From a virus: DNA of 64,000 bases. The stretch is taken from IMG/VR virus record IMGVR_UViG_3300022908_000070, positions 1 through 64,000 of that record; one strand, 5' to 3'. This document shows positions 50,785 through 60,327 of this stretch, piece by piece (positions within the stretch are counted from its first letter, which is position 1; every line of letters starts with the position of its first letter). The notes beneath the pieces are model-generated. The model saw nothing but the letters and a program-made list of their open reading frames with translations. It searched no databases and was not told where the DNA came from. Both the position numbers and the translations under genes were made by a program.

Positions 50785-51030
50785 TCAGGTAGCGGATTGT
50801 TTCTGGGTTTCATTGAATAAGGTGAAAAGGTTGGCCTGCTGACCGGGTTGGCATTTCTTCAGCATCCGGAGTAAAGTCTTCGCCGCTTCTACCTGGTGCG
50901 TCAGGGTGTTCATGTTAGTTGCTCCGAAGGCCTGCGCCCCCGCATACCGCTTTTCTTTATCGGCCAACAACTCAGCTGCAAGGGCAACCAGATCGGTATA
51001 TGTGACGGTATGAGGGGATTTGCGCGGCAT
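50785..51030 (-). CDS. Small helical hypothetical protein
   Basis: An 81-residue protein from the ATG at 51030. The longer frame to 51303 lies over the end of the next gene and reads as low-complexity Ser/Arg-rich sequence, so it is rejected. The helix-rich sequence (YTDLVALAAELLADKEKRYA) resembles no known family. Confidence 0.6.
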   Translation of the reverse strand: MPRKSPHTVTYTDLVALAAELLADKEKRYAGAQAFGATNMNTLTHQVEAAKTLLRMLKKCQPGQQANLFTLFNETQKQSAT

Positions 51031-51031
51031 G

Positions 51032-51769
51032 TTATTTCCAAATAATGCAGTGATCGAGATAGCCAGCAACCTGGTCCTTGAATATCTTCTTCCTGTCCGC
51101 GTCGATGATCTCGATAAGCTCCACGGATTCAAACCAGAACCGGACGGAAGCGTCCGTTGCATCAAGACAGATCTCCACCCGGAACTTCTTTGCCGGCTGA
51201 CCCTTAAAGACAGGCATCTCCAAGGTGAACTCTGTGGGGATATTACTGCTGTCGATCGTCTTCTTAAACATTGCCTCCCTGTTGCCCCGGTCGTCAGATT
51301 CATTCTTAAGATTCGTCTGGCCGGTCAGGTTGAGCTTTTGGTATGCGCTCAGCATGATCATGTGCTGGCTGGGATCGGGGAAGAAGCGGCGGTTTAATTT
51401 CAGCAACTTTATCAGCTGCTCCCTGGTAAACTGCGTATCCTTGTTAATACTCCACACCAGTAAGTCGGGGTTGAATTCCAGCTTACCGATAACGACTGTC
51501 CCGAACGGGTGGTTAGGGTCTACATCAAGGGTAATGGTCCCGGCCAATTCGTCCATGGTGATGACGGCAAGGTCCCGGTCAATGTACTGAAGGCAGTCCG
51601 CCGGCTGCAGCGTTCCCCTGCGAGCAGTCAGATAGCTGTTTACGGATTCGATCTGCCCGATGATCTTCAGCGGTAAAGGGTGCTTGGGGTCCAGCGCCTT
51701 GCCTTCCAAAACACTGATGGTATCGCCTCTGGGCGAAATGAGATACTGATTTCCTGATTCCGATTTCAT
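51032..51769 (-). CDS. Hypothetical phage protein
   Basis: A 245-residue mixed alpha/beta protein (YLISPRGDTISVLEGKALDP, then FNPDLLVWSINKDTQFT). No family is recognised. It lies in the replication region, one base before the next gene. Confidence 0.65.
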   Translation of the reverse strand: MKSESGNQYLISPRGDTISVLEGKALDPKHPLPLKIIGQIESVNSYLTARRGTLQPADCLQYIDRDLAVITMDELAGTITLDVDPNHPFGTVVIGKLEFNPDLLVWSINKDTQFTREQLIKLLKLNRRFFPDPSQHMIMLSAYQKLNLTGQTNLKNESDDRGNREAMFKKTIDSSNIPTEFTLEMPVFKGQPAKKFRVEICLDATDASVRFWFESVELIEIIDADRKKIFKDQVAGYLDHCIIWK

Positions 51770-51817
51770 GCAAAAAATTTAGAATTTGTTGTAAAAAATA
51801 TTTCTCGAAATTTGTAA

Positions 51818-52249
51818 TTACTCCCCGTTGGCTACTTTCCCGCCGGGCGCAATGAACAGACGGGCCTGCTTCTCTTCCGGCTTCAGCCTCCGAGATGCCA
51901 CGAACTCACCCATCTCGTCGTAGGTGTTCATGACCGATTGCTCATGGTCCGCGAAATGGAAAAGCATGCCATTGACTTCTTCCTTGCCTGTTTCAACCTG
52001 CTGGCAAAGCAGCCGGGTTTGGTCTTTCAAAGGATCGATCTGAGCCTTAAATGCGGCTACGGCATCCTTCTTTTCTTCTTCCAGGTGGAAAACCCTGATG
52101 CAGTTGGCCGTAAGCGTCTCCCGCTTGATGTCTTTTTCCTCGTTGGTGAGGTCTTTTAAATAGCTGGTCTTCTCGTGACCATCGCAGTTGTCCATCAGGA
52201 CCTGCAGTCTTTGTGCCGGTGGCACGTCCGCAAACATTGTCTTTGCCAT
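51818..52249 (-). CDS. Hypothetical helical protein
   Basis: A 143-residue charged, helical protein (FHLEEEKKDAVAAFKAQIDP and DQTRLLCQQVETGKEEVNGM). No family is recognised. It follows the methyltransferase genes. Confidence 0.6.
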   Translation of the reverse strand: MAKTMFADVPPAQRLQVLMDNCDGHEKTSYLKDLTNEEKDIKRETLTANCIRVFHLEEEKKDAVAAFKAQIDPLKDQTRLLCQQVETGKEEVNGMLFHFADHEQSVMNTYDEMGEFVASRRLKPEEKQARLFIAPGGKVANGE

Positions 52250-52272
52250 AATGGGGGTATTTTTATTGTTTG

Positions 52273-53127
52273 TTAAAAAGCGAGTAATTGTTTTTTTCCT
52301 TCCAGTGCGGCTTTTACATTCTTAACAGCCTGATCGAAATATGCTTTCTTCAGCTCGATGCCGACTCCTTTTCGCCCCATCTTTATCGCCTGGAAGATCT
52401 CTGATCCTATCCCCATGAAAGTGGTCAGGACGGTATCTCCTTCGTTAGTATATAGATGGATAAGCCTTTCTATGGTGGGGAGTTGGAGCGGGCAAATGTG
52501 TTTTTCGTCCTGTTCTTCCCTGGCTGTAGTTGCGTTAAGCGTGTCGCCATAGTCTATGTCCATCCATACAGGGGAGGCGTATCGCTGCCATGTATCGACC
52601 GATATAGGGCACTTTACCGGGTCGGCGCGGTCTCCGTCCTTCCGGAAGATCAGGATGTAATCAGGAATCCCCACCCGGCTCATTGTAGAATCTTTCTTTA
52701 CCTGCTTATGAAGCAGTCCGAGGGCTTTAGTCCGCTGCATTTCGGTGACCGGATTCTTCCATATGGTCACCCGGGAGTGATAGATAAATCCAGCCTTTTC
52801 CATTTCCCGGAGGATAATCCCGGAGAAGTCCCGCAAACCGATGTAACCGTATTTGCCTTTTTGAACAGGAGTATCCATGCAGTGGATAGCAATATTGCGT
52901 CCCGGTTTCGTGACCCGGTATAGCTGCGGAGGAAGAAAACCGAAATGCTCCTCAAATTCCTCGTAGGTCTTACAGTTGCCCATGTCCCGTTTGTCATCCG
53001 AGTAACAGTACAGATCAGGAAACGGGGGGCTGAAGACTGTAAAGCCTATGCTTTCATCCGGGACACCTGGCAACTCTTCAATGCTATCGCCATGAATAAG
53101 CTTATTTCCTTGCAAATCAACGGTCAT
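52273..53127 (-). CDS. DNA N4/N6 methyltransferase
   Basis: A 284-residue enzyme. SPPFPDLYCYSDD (near residue 34) is catalytic motif IV of N4-cytosine/N6-adenine methylases, and DTVLTTFMGIGSEIFQAIKM and GIELKKAYFDQAVKN near residue 230-265 form the SAM site. It would methylate phage DNA, perhaps against restriction. It overlaps the helicase gene by four bases. Confidence 0.86.
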   Translation of the reverse strand: MTVDLQGNKLIHGDSIEELPGVPDESIGFTVFSPPFPDLYCYSDDKRDMGNCKTYEEFEEHFGFLPPQLYRVTKPGRNIAIHCMDTPVQKGKYGYIGLRDFSGIILREMEKAGFIYHSRVTIWKNPVTEMQRTKALGLLHKQVKKDSTMSRVGIPDYILIFRKDGDRADPVKCPISVDTWQRYASPVWMDIDYGDTLNATTAREEQDEKHICPLQLPTIERLIHLYTNEGDTVLTTFMGIGSEIFQAIKMGRKGVGIELKKAYFDQAVKNVKAALEGKKQLLAF

Positions 53128-54401
53128 ACTGCTATATTTTTGGTCATTAAGTATTTCATTTTTTCGAACTGAGCCTGCTTTTGCTTGATGGACTGCGAGA
53201 CGTTCCGCATGGTGTCGGTCGTGATCAGGAAGGCGTTTACGGCATGCCGCTGGCCGAACCGATGGAACCGCCTGATCGCCTGGTAAAGACGCTCAAAGGA
53301 AAAGTCAAGGGAAGCAAAAACGGTATTGTGGCAGTTCTGGTAATTGAGGCCAAACGAGGCAATCTTTTGCTTGGTTATCAGCACCCGGAATTGATTCTCT
53401 GCGAAACCCTGAAGCATTTCCTCCTTATACTCGGAGCTGTCTGAACCCGTAACCTCATAAGACCCAGGGATAAGCCGGCGGAGCATTTCGCCTTCGGGGT
53501 TGTGATTTATCCAGACCACAAAATTTTCAGAAGAATTATTGACGATTTCTGCGGTGGAGTGCATGCGGGCGACCATCGTCCGGCGAAGCTCGGCGTTAAA
53601 TTGGGTAGCCGAAACGGCCATATCATTGTAGAGGGAAAGACCGACGGATTCTGTTTTGATCTGGCGTTCGATGTAATTGAGGCCAGGGAGATTGTAACCC
53701 TCGTCGTCAAATCCGATATCTGACGGCCTGCTGAGCATGGTCGCCCAGCTGCGGACGTATTCATAGAATTTAAACTCTGCATGACCTTTAAGCCGCCATT
53801 TCGCCGTTTCACCGCCATCGTGGACAAAGTACATAGATAGCATCTCCTGCCGGCTCATGGCGCCAAGGAATTCGCTGTGGTTGCCTAACTCCATCGGGTC
53901 GTTCGGGGCGGGCGTAGCCGTCGCTGCCAGCTTGTAGGGGGTATTCCGGAAACCTTCAATGATCATATTCCGGTAGGCTCCTTCGTAATTTTTGAGGATG
54001 GAGCTTTCATCCAGGCCGACACCAGCGTACTTCGAAAAATCAACCTTATCGAGATTCTCGAAGTTGATGACCTCGATGGCATTGTCAGTGCCGAACTTTG
54101 AGATATTGGCACCGTACCCGAATTTCTGAGCCTCCCGGATTGTTTGAGCGCCGACGGCCAAAGGGCAGGTGATTAGAAAAGGGCGTCCGGTATGGTTTGC
54201 TACCTGGCTGGCAAATTCCAACTCCATGAGTGTTTTGCCTAGCCCACAATCCGCGAAGATCCCGAAACGTCCCTTTTCAAGCGCCTGGGTAACAACATGT
54301 TTTTGGAATGGGAAAAGAGAAGGATTTAATGCAGTCGGAGTAAATCCCCCGGCGTGAAACCTCTTTTCCTTTTTTTGAAGAAACTGTTCGTATGTACTCA
54401 T
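53124..54401 (-). CDS. DEAD/SNF2-like helicase
   Basis: A 425-residue helicase. FGIFADCGLGKTLMELEFAS is motif I, VGLDESSILKNY motif II, and the second lobe has a YQAIRRFHRFGQRHAVNAFL motif VI with the final Arg fingers. It is shorter than many SNF2 proteins. It sits between an N4/N6 and a C5 methyltransferase gene with four-base overlaps on both sides, so the three probably act together. Confidence 0.86.
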   Translation of the reverse strand: MSTYEQFLQKKEKRFHAGGFTPTALNPSLFPFQKHVVTQALEKGRFGIFADCGLGKTLMELEFASQVANHTGRPFLITCPLAVGAQTIREAQKFGYGANISKFGTDNAIEVINFENLDKVDFSKYAGVGLDESSILKNYEGAYRNMIIEGFRNTPYKLAATATPAPNDPMELGNHSEFLGAMSRQEMLSMYFVHDGGETAKWRLKGHAEFKFYEYVRSWATMLSRPSDIGFDDEGYNLPGLNYIERQIKTESVGLSLYNDMAVSATQFNAELRRTMVARMHSTAEIVNNSSENFVVWINHNPEGEMLRRLIPGSYEVTGSDSSEYKEEMLQGFAENQFRVLITKQKIASFGLNYQNCHNTVFASLDFSFERLYQAIRRFHRFGQRHAVNAFLITTDTMRNVSQSIKQKQAQFEKMKYLMTKNIAV

Positions 54402-55576
54402 TGGATGTTTAGCTTAAAGATTTTATCGACCATATCAATTCTCAGCCCTATTCTGCGCATGACGGGTATGGCCATTGAGTTGCCGATGCTTTCATATCGA
54501 GGCGAGTCTGCGGCACCAGGAATTCCAGTATAATGATCCGGAAATCCTTGGAGTCTTTCGCATTCAAGTGGAGACAGGCGCCGCACGCAATGCTCCTGCT
54601 GGATGATATCGCCGCCATTATTTGAAATTCCTTGATTGGCGGTTATGGGTTGAGTGACCTGAACTTCTCGAGCTTTGTAATCTTTGGAGCTATTCATCGG
54701 CATGATTGACCATATAAAAGTTTCAGATTCGAAATCGAGGCGGCCGGAGGCCGATTTGCTGCTGTTTACTGCCGTGGCTATACCTATAGGACCAGAAGTA
54801 TTATTGCCGCCAAAAACTAAGGTTGAATGTCCATGCCCAGCGTCCTTTCCGCTGGCGCCCTGCAAGCGGCCATAGGATGCATCTATTGTTCCGGCGATAA
54901 GCAATCCGGCCCCGGCCTCTTCAGCGCCGATGCTACGGCCACCAGTGCGCTTTCCAATGGTTCCGGCAACCGTTTGCCTCTTTTTGCTGCTCTTCGGAGA
55001 ATCCCGGCGCAGGCCTTCGGGCTCAAATAATACCGCTGCAGATGGTCTCCAGTCGTCTCCAAAATGTCCGACAACGAAGACTCTACGGCGTCTTTGGGGT
55101 ACTCCGTAAAATTGAGCGTCCAGCACCCTCCAGGAGCAACTATACCCGCAGTCCCGAAACGAGGTGAGGATGGACGCGAAGTCTGAGGTTTCCCAATCTT
55201 CCGTTTCATGGCTGTAAGAGCTAAAAACACCGGGGACGTTTTCCCAAACAAACCAGCGTGGCCGTTTTGCAATAAGAATTCTGCAAAATTCAAGGGCCAG
55301 GTTTCCACGATCATCCGCAAGGCCTCCGCGGAGCCCAGCTGTGCTGAATGACTGGCAGGGGGTTCCTCCGACGAGAAGATCGATAGCTGATTGCTGGAAG
55401 TGCTCATTATGTCCGATTTTAAGCATGTCTCCCAGGTTGGGGACATTAGGGTAATAGTGCTGAAGGAGACGGCAGGGGAATCTCCCGATCTCGCTAAACC
55501 ATGCCGGTTGCCACCCGAGGGGGTGCCAGGCCACAGTTGCAGCTTCAATTCCAGAACAGACAGATCCGTAAGTCAT
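54398..55576 (-). CDS. dcm: DNA (cytosine-5) methyltransferase
   Basis: A 392-residue C5 methylase. Motif I SVCSGIEAATVAW is at the start, the catalytic Pro-Cys lies in VGGTPCQSFSTAG near residue 73, and motif VI is WFVWENVPGVF near residue 110. The C-terminal FIWSIMPMNSSKDYK-type region and RRLSPLECERLQGFPDHYTG hold motif IX. It likely protects phage DNA. No partner restriction enzyme gene is nearby. Confidence 0.93.
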   Translation of the reverse strand: MTYGSVCSGIEAATVAWHPLGWQPAWFSEIGRFPCRLLQHYYPNVPNLGDMLKIGHNEHFQQSAIDLLVGGTPCQSFSTAGLRGGLADDRGNLALEFCRILIAKRPRWFVWENVPGVFSSYSHETEDWETSDFASILTSFRDCGYSCSWRVLDAQFYGVPQRRRRVFVVGHFGDDWRPSAAVLFEPEGLRRDSPKSSKKRQTVAGTIGKRTGGRSIGAEEAGAGLLIAGTIDASYGRLQGASGKDAGHGHSTLVFGGNNTSGPIGIATAVNSSKSASGRLDFESETFIWSIMPMNSSKDYKAREVQVTQPITANQGISNNGGDIIQQEHCVRRLSPLECERLQGFPDHYTGIPGAADSPRYESIGNSMAIPVMRRIGLRIDMVDKIFKLNIQ

Positions 55577-55682
55577 TCATCCTGCTTTTAATAGATAGAA
55601 AATTGTTTCGATTCAATTTCCAGCAGGGACAGATTAAAGCGCGTGTCTCCGAAGACTGAGGCGCTATGGGGACATTAAAAAC

Positions 55683-56075
55683 TTATTGTATCAGAAGCTT
55701 TTCAACTTCGTCCCTTCTCTTTTTTACTTTCGGCACCTTGTCCAGATCAACCTCAGCTTGTGTGTGACAGTCCGGACAAAGGATCATGATGTTTTCAGGG
55801 GTATGTCGGAACTGCGGATATTTCGCTTTCGGGAGCAGATGATGGAAGAAAAGGGTAAGCGGCTCCTTGCCGAGTTTATTTGAGCATTCTCCGCACACAT
55901 GTGGGCTGGCAAGCCATATCTCCAGGTAAAAGTCTTTGTCCGCTGCTAACACAGCCTTCTCTTCGGCCTGCTTTGCTTTTGTTTTCTCGCTCATTTGCTT
56001 TAGCGGCTGCGGCTTCTTCTTCTCCCTTGGAGTTCGGGCGGCGACAAGTCGGGCAAGTACATCAGCGTTTACCAT
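55683..56075 (-). CDS. HNH endonuclease-like protein
   Basis: A 130-residue protein. CGECSNKLGKE and later CPDCHTQAEVDLDK provide zinc ligands, and FFHHLLPKAKYPQFRHTPEN gives the HH of an HNH nuclease. The first 40 residues are basic. It overlaps the next upstream gene by one base. Confidence 0.78.
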   Translation of the reverse strand: MVNADVLARLVAARTPREKKKPQPLKQMSEKTKAKQAEEKAVLAADKDFYLEIWLASPHVCGECSNKLGKEPLTLFFHHLLPKAKYPQFRHTPENIMILCPDCHTQAEVDLDKVPKVKKRRDEVEKLLIQ

Positions 56076-56500
56076 TACGAGTTCGCATTTTGTTGGTTAG
56101 CATATCCTTCCAGTTTGGCCTCTTCCTTCAGCGCTGAGATGGCAGTTCTGAGGGCATCAACCGTGTGAACGATAGTCCGGCCCGTCCGCTCGCACATATC
56201 ATAGTTGTACTGCTCTTCCGACACCTTGCTGGCGATATAATCCTTTGCCAAGGACGGCGCGAAATAGCTCTCATTGGCGATGCTACTGGCAACAAGGCTC
56301 TCGTAGGCTTTTCTCTTCACGTCGTTCAACCGCTGTTTGGCGACCGCCATCTGACCGTTTATAAAGGCCATGGACTTGACCAACATTCCCAGCTGATCTA
56401 TCAGCCAATGGACTGAAGAAGTTGCTGTATAATCGTCTGCACAGCTTTCCAGCCATTCAGCACATCCGTGGACCCGGGCCATATCGAGAACTGGTTTCAT
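56075..56500 (-). CDS. Hypothetical helical protein
   Basis: A 141-residue mostly helical protein (YTATSSVHWLIDQLGMLVKS). No family is recognised. It overlaps both neighbours by one base, inside the recombination module. Confidence 0.6.
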   Translation of the reverse strand: MKPVLDMARVHGCAEWLESCADDYTATSSVHWLIDQLGMLVKSMAFINGQMAVAKQRLNDVKRKAYESLVASSIANESYFAPSLAKDYIASKVSEEQYNYDMCERTGRTIVHTVDALRTAISALKEEAKLEGYANQQNANS

Positions 56501-57252
56501 TAAAAGGGGGTTTTGTTGAAATTCTCTATCACCATACCTTTATCCGCCGCCCATACTGTTTTGCCGGTCACCTGCTCTACCTCCCGCTTGAAACGCGCCT
56601 CGTCGCTGTGACTGTCCGATAGATGGATCAGCACCACATTGTTGACCTGGCTCAGATCATTTGCCCGTAGAAACGCCTTGCAGTTCTGCAGTGACATATG
56701 CGACTCGATGACTCGGTCCCGCAGCATCTCTATAGTCGACCCGGATTGCCGCTTTTGCTCAAGGATGTCCTCACAGTAATTGGCCTCTACGATGATGTTA
56801 TTCAGGTTCTTAAAGGAATAAGGACTATATACTGTGTCGGTCAGGAAAAGGGTTGTCCCGCATTCTGCATGACGGATCATATACCCGCAAGGCTCCTTTG
56901 TGTCGTGGATGGTTTTAAAAGGCATTATCTGGAAGCCGCCAAGATTGAAAGACTGTTCGGTATGTTTCGGGTGAACCCGATGCGGGTTGGCCTTCCATTT
57001 ATGAACAAGATCGTTGCACGTTCCGGCCGTTCCGTAGACATTGATCCCTGAATAAGTCAAGTCCTTCACACCGCAGCAATGGTCTCCGTGTTCGTGCGTG
57101 ACAATGCACCCGACAACTTTAGACAGGCTAAAATTCAGCGCCTTTTTAATCATATCGAACCGAACACCGCACTCGATAAGCAACGCCTCCTGGTCATTTT
57201 CCACGATGTAGGCGTTACCCTTCGAGTTACTGTTGATTATTTTTAGGCGCAT
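56500..57252 (-). CDS. MBL-fold metallohydrolase, probable nuclease
   Basis: A 250-residue metallo-beta-lactamase-fold protein. THEHGDHCCGVKDL near residue 52 is the HxHxDH zinc motif, FLTDTVYSPYS follows, and VVLIHLSDSHSDE near residue 210 supplies a late His. The family includes YycJ/WalJ-type DNA exonucleases. It lies one base before the RecT gene and may provide the resecting nuclease. Confidence 0.82.
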   Translation of the reverse strand: MRLKIINSNSKGNAYIVENDQEALLIECGVRFDMIKKALNFSLSKVVGCIVTHEHGDHCCGVKDLTYSGINVYGTAGTCNDLVHKWKANPHRVHPKHTEQSFNLGGFQIMPFKTIHDTKEPCGYMIRHAECGTTLFLTDTVYSPYSFKNLNNIIVEANYCEDILEQKRQSGSTIEMLRDRVIESHMSLQNCKAFLRANDLSQVNNVVLIHLSDSHSDEARFKREVEQVTGKTVWAADKGMVIENFNKTPF

Positions 57253-58163
57253 TAGAATCCCGGGCCTCCGATTTGCGTTTGACCATTGTTGTTTACTTCT
57301 GGCTTTGCCTCTTCCTTCTGCCCGGTAGTAACTTCGGCGGCTGTAATTGGCTCCTCAGAAAAACCAAGCTCCTTTTTATTGGCCCCGTTGCTGACCAAGT
57401 TTTTTACATTGGCCTCGGCAGCGTTCGGACGTTCTTCGATTTCTTTATAAAGGTCCGCGTCGTCTGTCCCGTTAATGATACCCTTGCATGCCCTGGCTGT
57501 CACTGTCTTTTCTGCCATTTCATCGGTGAATTTTTGGTGAGCCGGGGAATTGCCCTTGGTTGCTCCCATGGTCCACGCCATGCGGATTTGCTTAATGCTC
57601 ATTATTTCCACATCGACCGTCCCGTCATTGTAGGTTATGACGCAATACGCCCCCTTCACCTTTTCGTGGTCGATATTTTCGATCTTCTGCTTATGGCTGA
57701 TGATCCTGTTGCGACCGGTCAGGGTGTCCTTTTCGAACTCGAACTCGTCATCCTGGTAGATGGTGACCGGCTTAATATCCTTCACATTCCCTACTCTCTT
57801 TGCGGCGACCTCTTTACCGAAATATGACTCGTCGCAGGAAAGCTCGTTTCCGTAGGCTATAAAATAACACTGCTTTTTGACAGGGCTCAACCCCTTCAAT
57901 ACCATATCCAATAGAGAGTTGGCAATACTGGCCTGGGTGCAAACCTCAAGAACCGGCTTGTCGTTCCTATCGAAAGTATCCTGAAGGATAAGCCATGCGG
58001 ATTTAAGCGCATTCTCGGGACTGTAGTTGGCCGGCAGTCTTATTTCTCCTGCGGACTTGAAATGATTTATCTTTTCAAGAACGCGCGTAATGGTTTCTTC
58101 CTGAAATCTTTTAGCGGGGGTCGAAGGTGTGGCCGCCGATGCGACCGGAGTTGTTGTTGACAT
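57252..58163 (-). CDS. recT: RecT-family ssDNA annealing protein
   Basis: A 303-residue protein. FGKEVAAKRVGNVKDIKPVT, AWTMGATKGNSPAHQKFTDE and a MAEKTVTARACKGIINGTDD run match the RecT family core. The C-terminus is acidic and proline-containing. It anneals single strands during phage recombination. A 5' exonuclease normally accompanies it; here an MBL-fold protein and an SbcC-like ATPase flank it. Confidence 0.9.
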   Translation of the reverse strand: MSTTTPVASAATPSTPAKRFQEETITRVLEKINHFKSAGEIRLPANYSPENALKSAWLILQDTFDRNDKPVLEVCTQASIANSLLDMVLKGLSPVKKQCYFIAYGNELSCDESYFGKEVAAKRVGNVKDIKPVTIYQDDEFEFEKDTLTGRNRIISHKQKIENIDHEKVKGAYCVITYNDGTVDVEIMSIKQIRMAWTMGATKGNSPAHQKFTDEMAEKTVTARACKGIINGTDDADLYKEIEERPNAAEANVKNLVSNGANKKELGFSEEPITAAEVTTGQKEEAKPEVNNNGQTQIGGPGF

Positions 58164-58174
58164 AATGAATACGG

Positions 58175-60196
58175 TTAGGCGACGCGCAGTTGCTTGTCGG
58201 CCGGTGAAACAATTAGGTTAATTATCTGAGCATCCGTATCCGGAATGGAGCTTACCGATTCCCGATTATCCAGCCAGATAGGCGCGGATGCTTTGTAGAA
58301 GTCGGATAAGGCGTTGATGATATCGATACCGACCAGGATCTTACCGGCCGTATTCAGGTCGGAGAATGGAACACCCTTATAGGTTGTCTCGCAGCATTCG
58401 GCCTGGCCGCCGTTGATCTGATCTTCAAACAGTTTGAAGCGGGCATATTTAAACCGGCTATTTATCCTTTCGGTGATAGCTTCCATCTTTGCCCGGATGA
58501 ATTGATTGATAATAAACTCCAAACCGTCTTGCTGAACCAGCTGATCGGCAAGGGTTGATTCTTCGGCATTCAGTTGGGCGATGCGCTGATGCGCTTTTTC
58601 GATCTGCTCCTTGGTGTTGTATTGCTTTTTAAGGGCATCCAGTTCTACCGTAAGCGCAGCCCGCCGCGTCTTGATCTCGCTGTTGTCCTCCTGGTCCTGC
58701 GAGGCTTCGATTTCGGCTTGCAGCGCAGCGATGCGTTCCTTCAATTCATTTATCTCCTGGCTCTGTGCGATCTGGGCGGCGATGATCTGATCTGATTCGC
58801 TATCAAGAGTAGCCGTTTCCGCTTCCAGGGCGGAGATGCTTTGACGGAGGGCTTCGGTTTCTTTGGTCAGGGTATTGATTGCAGCCAACGTATCGGTTAT
58901 CTGCTTTTCAGTTGCCTCATGGCTTTTCTTGGCCTCCTGCCCGGCGGCGGTGATTTCTCCGAGGCGCTTGGCCTTATTATCGCTAAAGGTCTTATCGGCC
59001 TTTTCCTGAGCGGCTTTCCTTTCGGCAACGGTTCCGGCTGGCAGAGTCTGCTTGCATGAGGGACAGGTAAAATCGTCATCATGCTTATGGGGCTGTGTGG
59101 CGTTGACTTTCGCCCAGTCGGCGCGGAGGTCGGCCATTTCCTTTTCAAGTGTTCCTTTCTTGCGCTCACAAGACGAAAGGAAAGTCCTTTGAGTGGTCAG
59201 TTCTGAATCCTTCGCCCGGCCATCAGCGCGGAGCTTCTTAACGTTCGTATCCCGGTCGATCTTATCCTGGTTGAGTAAGGACCGGATTTCACTTTCAATG
59301 GTCTGTATCTGTCGCTGATGCGCGTATATCTCATTTTGCCGGGCAAGGTTGGCGTTATTCTTTTCCTTCTGAGCATTGGCGACGTTCTGTAGGGCGGCGT
59401 CCAGCTCTGCTATTTCGGCCTGTTTGGCTTCGATCTCCACTTGCAGGGAATCGAAATCCAGCGCTTCGGGAGTTGCGCGGGTAGCCTCATCGATGCGGGT
59501 AGGCAGCATTTCCAGCTGATCTTTTACCTTCTTTCTTTGGGCGGCTACCTTTCGGCGGTATTCTTCCAGAGCCTTTTCTGAGGTCAGGCCGGATACGATG
59601 CCGTGATTGATGTTGGCTAACAGGTCAGCCCATTCGCCCTTATTACTCGCGGTGATCAGCGGGTCTGTAATTTCCCCGACCGATATCTCTCCGGCAATTT
59701 CCATGAGGACATTGCGGCGGTCCTGCCATTTGATAGAGTTGAAATAGAGGGGGTTGGTGATCAGTTTGAAAACAGATTCATTGATCAGTCCGTTGACTTT
59801 CGCCTGATATTCGCTCAGGTTGACCGGGACACCATTCCAGAATAATTCCGTTTCGTGGCCGGTCATATCTTCCTTTTTACTACCACGCTTAACGGTCCAC
59901 TTTTCCCGATAGATCCTGCGGGCTTCGACCTCCCGGCCATCAACTATAAGGATGCCGCTTACTTCGTGGTCAAGCTTTTCCTTTGCTTTCCCGTTGGAAT
60001 CGAGGGTTTTGATCTCGAAATCCTTTCGGTCTGTGGAGTCTTTGCCGAAGAGCAGGAATAGAAAGGCGTCCATGAGCGTGGTCTTGCCGGCCTCGTTCGC
60101 GCCGTAAATAGACGTAACTGACTGGAAGTCTACTACAAGGCTCTTTATTCCCTTGAAGTTTACCAGGGTCAGCCGTTGAAGTGTTAGAATTTTCAT
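58175..60196 (-). CDS. SbcC/Rad50-like ATPase
   Basis: A 673-residue SMC-like ATPase. The Walker A GANEAGKTTLMDA is near residue 34. Coiled-coil arms flank a zinc-hook motif TCPSCKQTLP near residue 380 (CxxC). The C-terminus holds the signature-like LNTAGKILVGIDIINALSD and Walker B-like PIWLDNRESVS. It would process or tether DNA ends. It is shorter than SbcC. Confidence 0.85.
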   Translation of the reverse strand: MKILTLQRLTLVNFKGIKSLVVDFQSVTSIYGANEAGKTTLMDAFLFLLFGKDSTDRKDFEIKTLDSNGKAKEKLDHEVSGILIVDGREVEARRIYREKWTVKRGSKKEDMTGHETELFWNGVPVNLSEYQAKVNGLINESVFKLITNPLYFNSIKWQDRRNVLMEIAGEISVGEITDPLITASNKGEWADLLANINHGIVSGLTSEKALEEYRRKVAAQRKKVKDQLEMLPTRIDEATRATPEALDFDSLQVEIEAKQAEIAELDAALQNVANAQKEKNNANLARQNEIYAHQRQIQTIESEIRSLLNQDKIDRDTNVKKLRADGRAKDSELTTQRTFLSSCERKKGTLEKEMADLRADWAKVNATQPHKHDDDFTCPSCKQTLPAGTVAERKAAQEKADKTFSDNKAKRLGEITAAGQEAKKSHEATEKQITDTLAAINTLTKETEALRQSISALEAETATLDSESDQIIAAQIAQSQEINELKERIAALQAEIEASQDQEDNSEIKTRRAALTVELDALKKQYNTKEQIEKAHQRIAQLNAEESTLADQLVQQDGLEFIINQFIRAKMEAITERINSRFKYARFKLFEDQINGGQAECCETTYKGVPFSDLNTAGKILVGIDIINALSDFYKASAPIWLDNRESVSSIPDTDAQIINLIVSPADKQLRVA

Positions 60197-60228
60197 AACT
60201 TTATTTCTGGTATTTGATTGATAATTAT

Positions 60229-60256
60229 AGGGCCGGCCTCTACCCCGGCCCTTTTT
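60229..60256. terminator. Hairpin terminator
   Basis: AGGGCCGG and CCGGCCCT pair around an eight-base loop, followed on the plus strand by five Ts. It lies in the 131-base gap between the ATPase gene and the small gene upstream. Confidence 0.55.
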
Positions 60257-60327
60257 GTTTACCTCATGTGTGACTCTACTTTAATTCGTCGGGCATATCT
60301 GAAACCGGGTTACCTTTTCCGGTGGGT

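Noticed and set aside
51031-51303. N-terminal extension of the gene at 50785
   Set aside because: The extension reads Ser/Arg-rich low-complexity sequence and overlaps the end of the next gene; an ATG at 51030 fits the operon.
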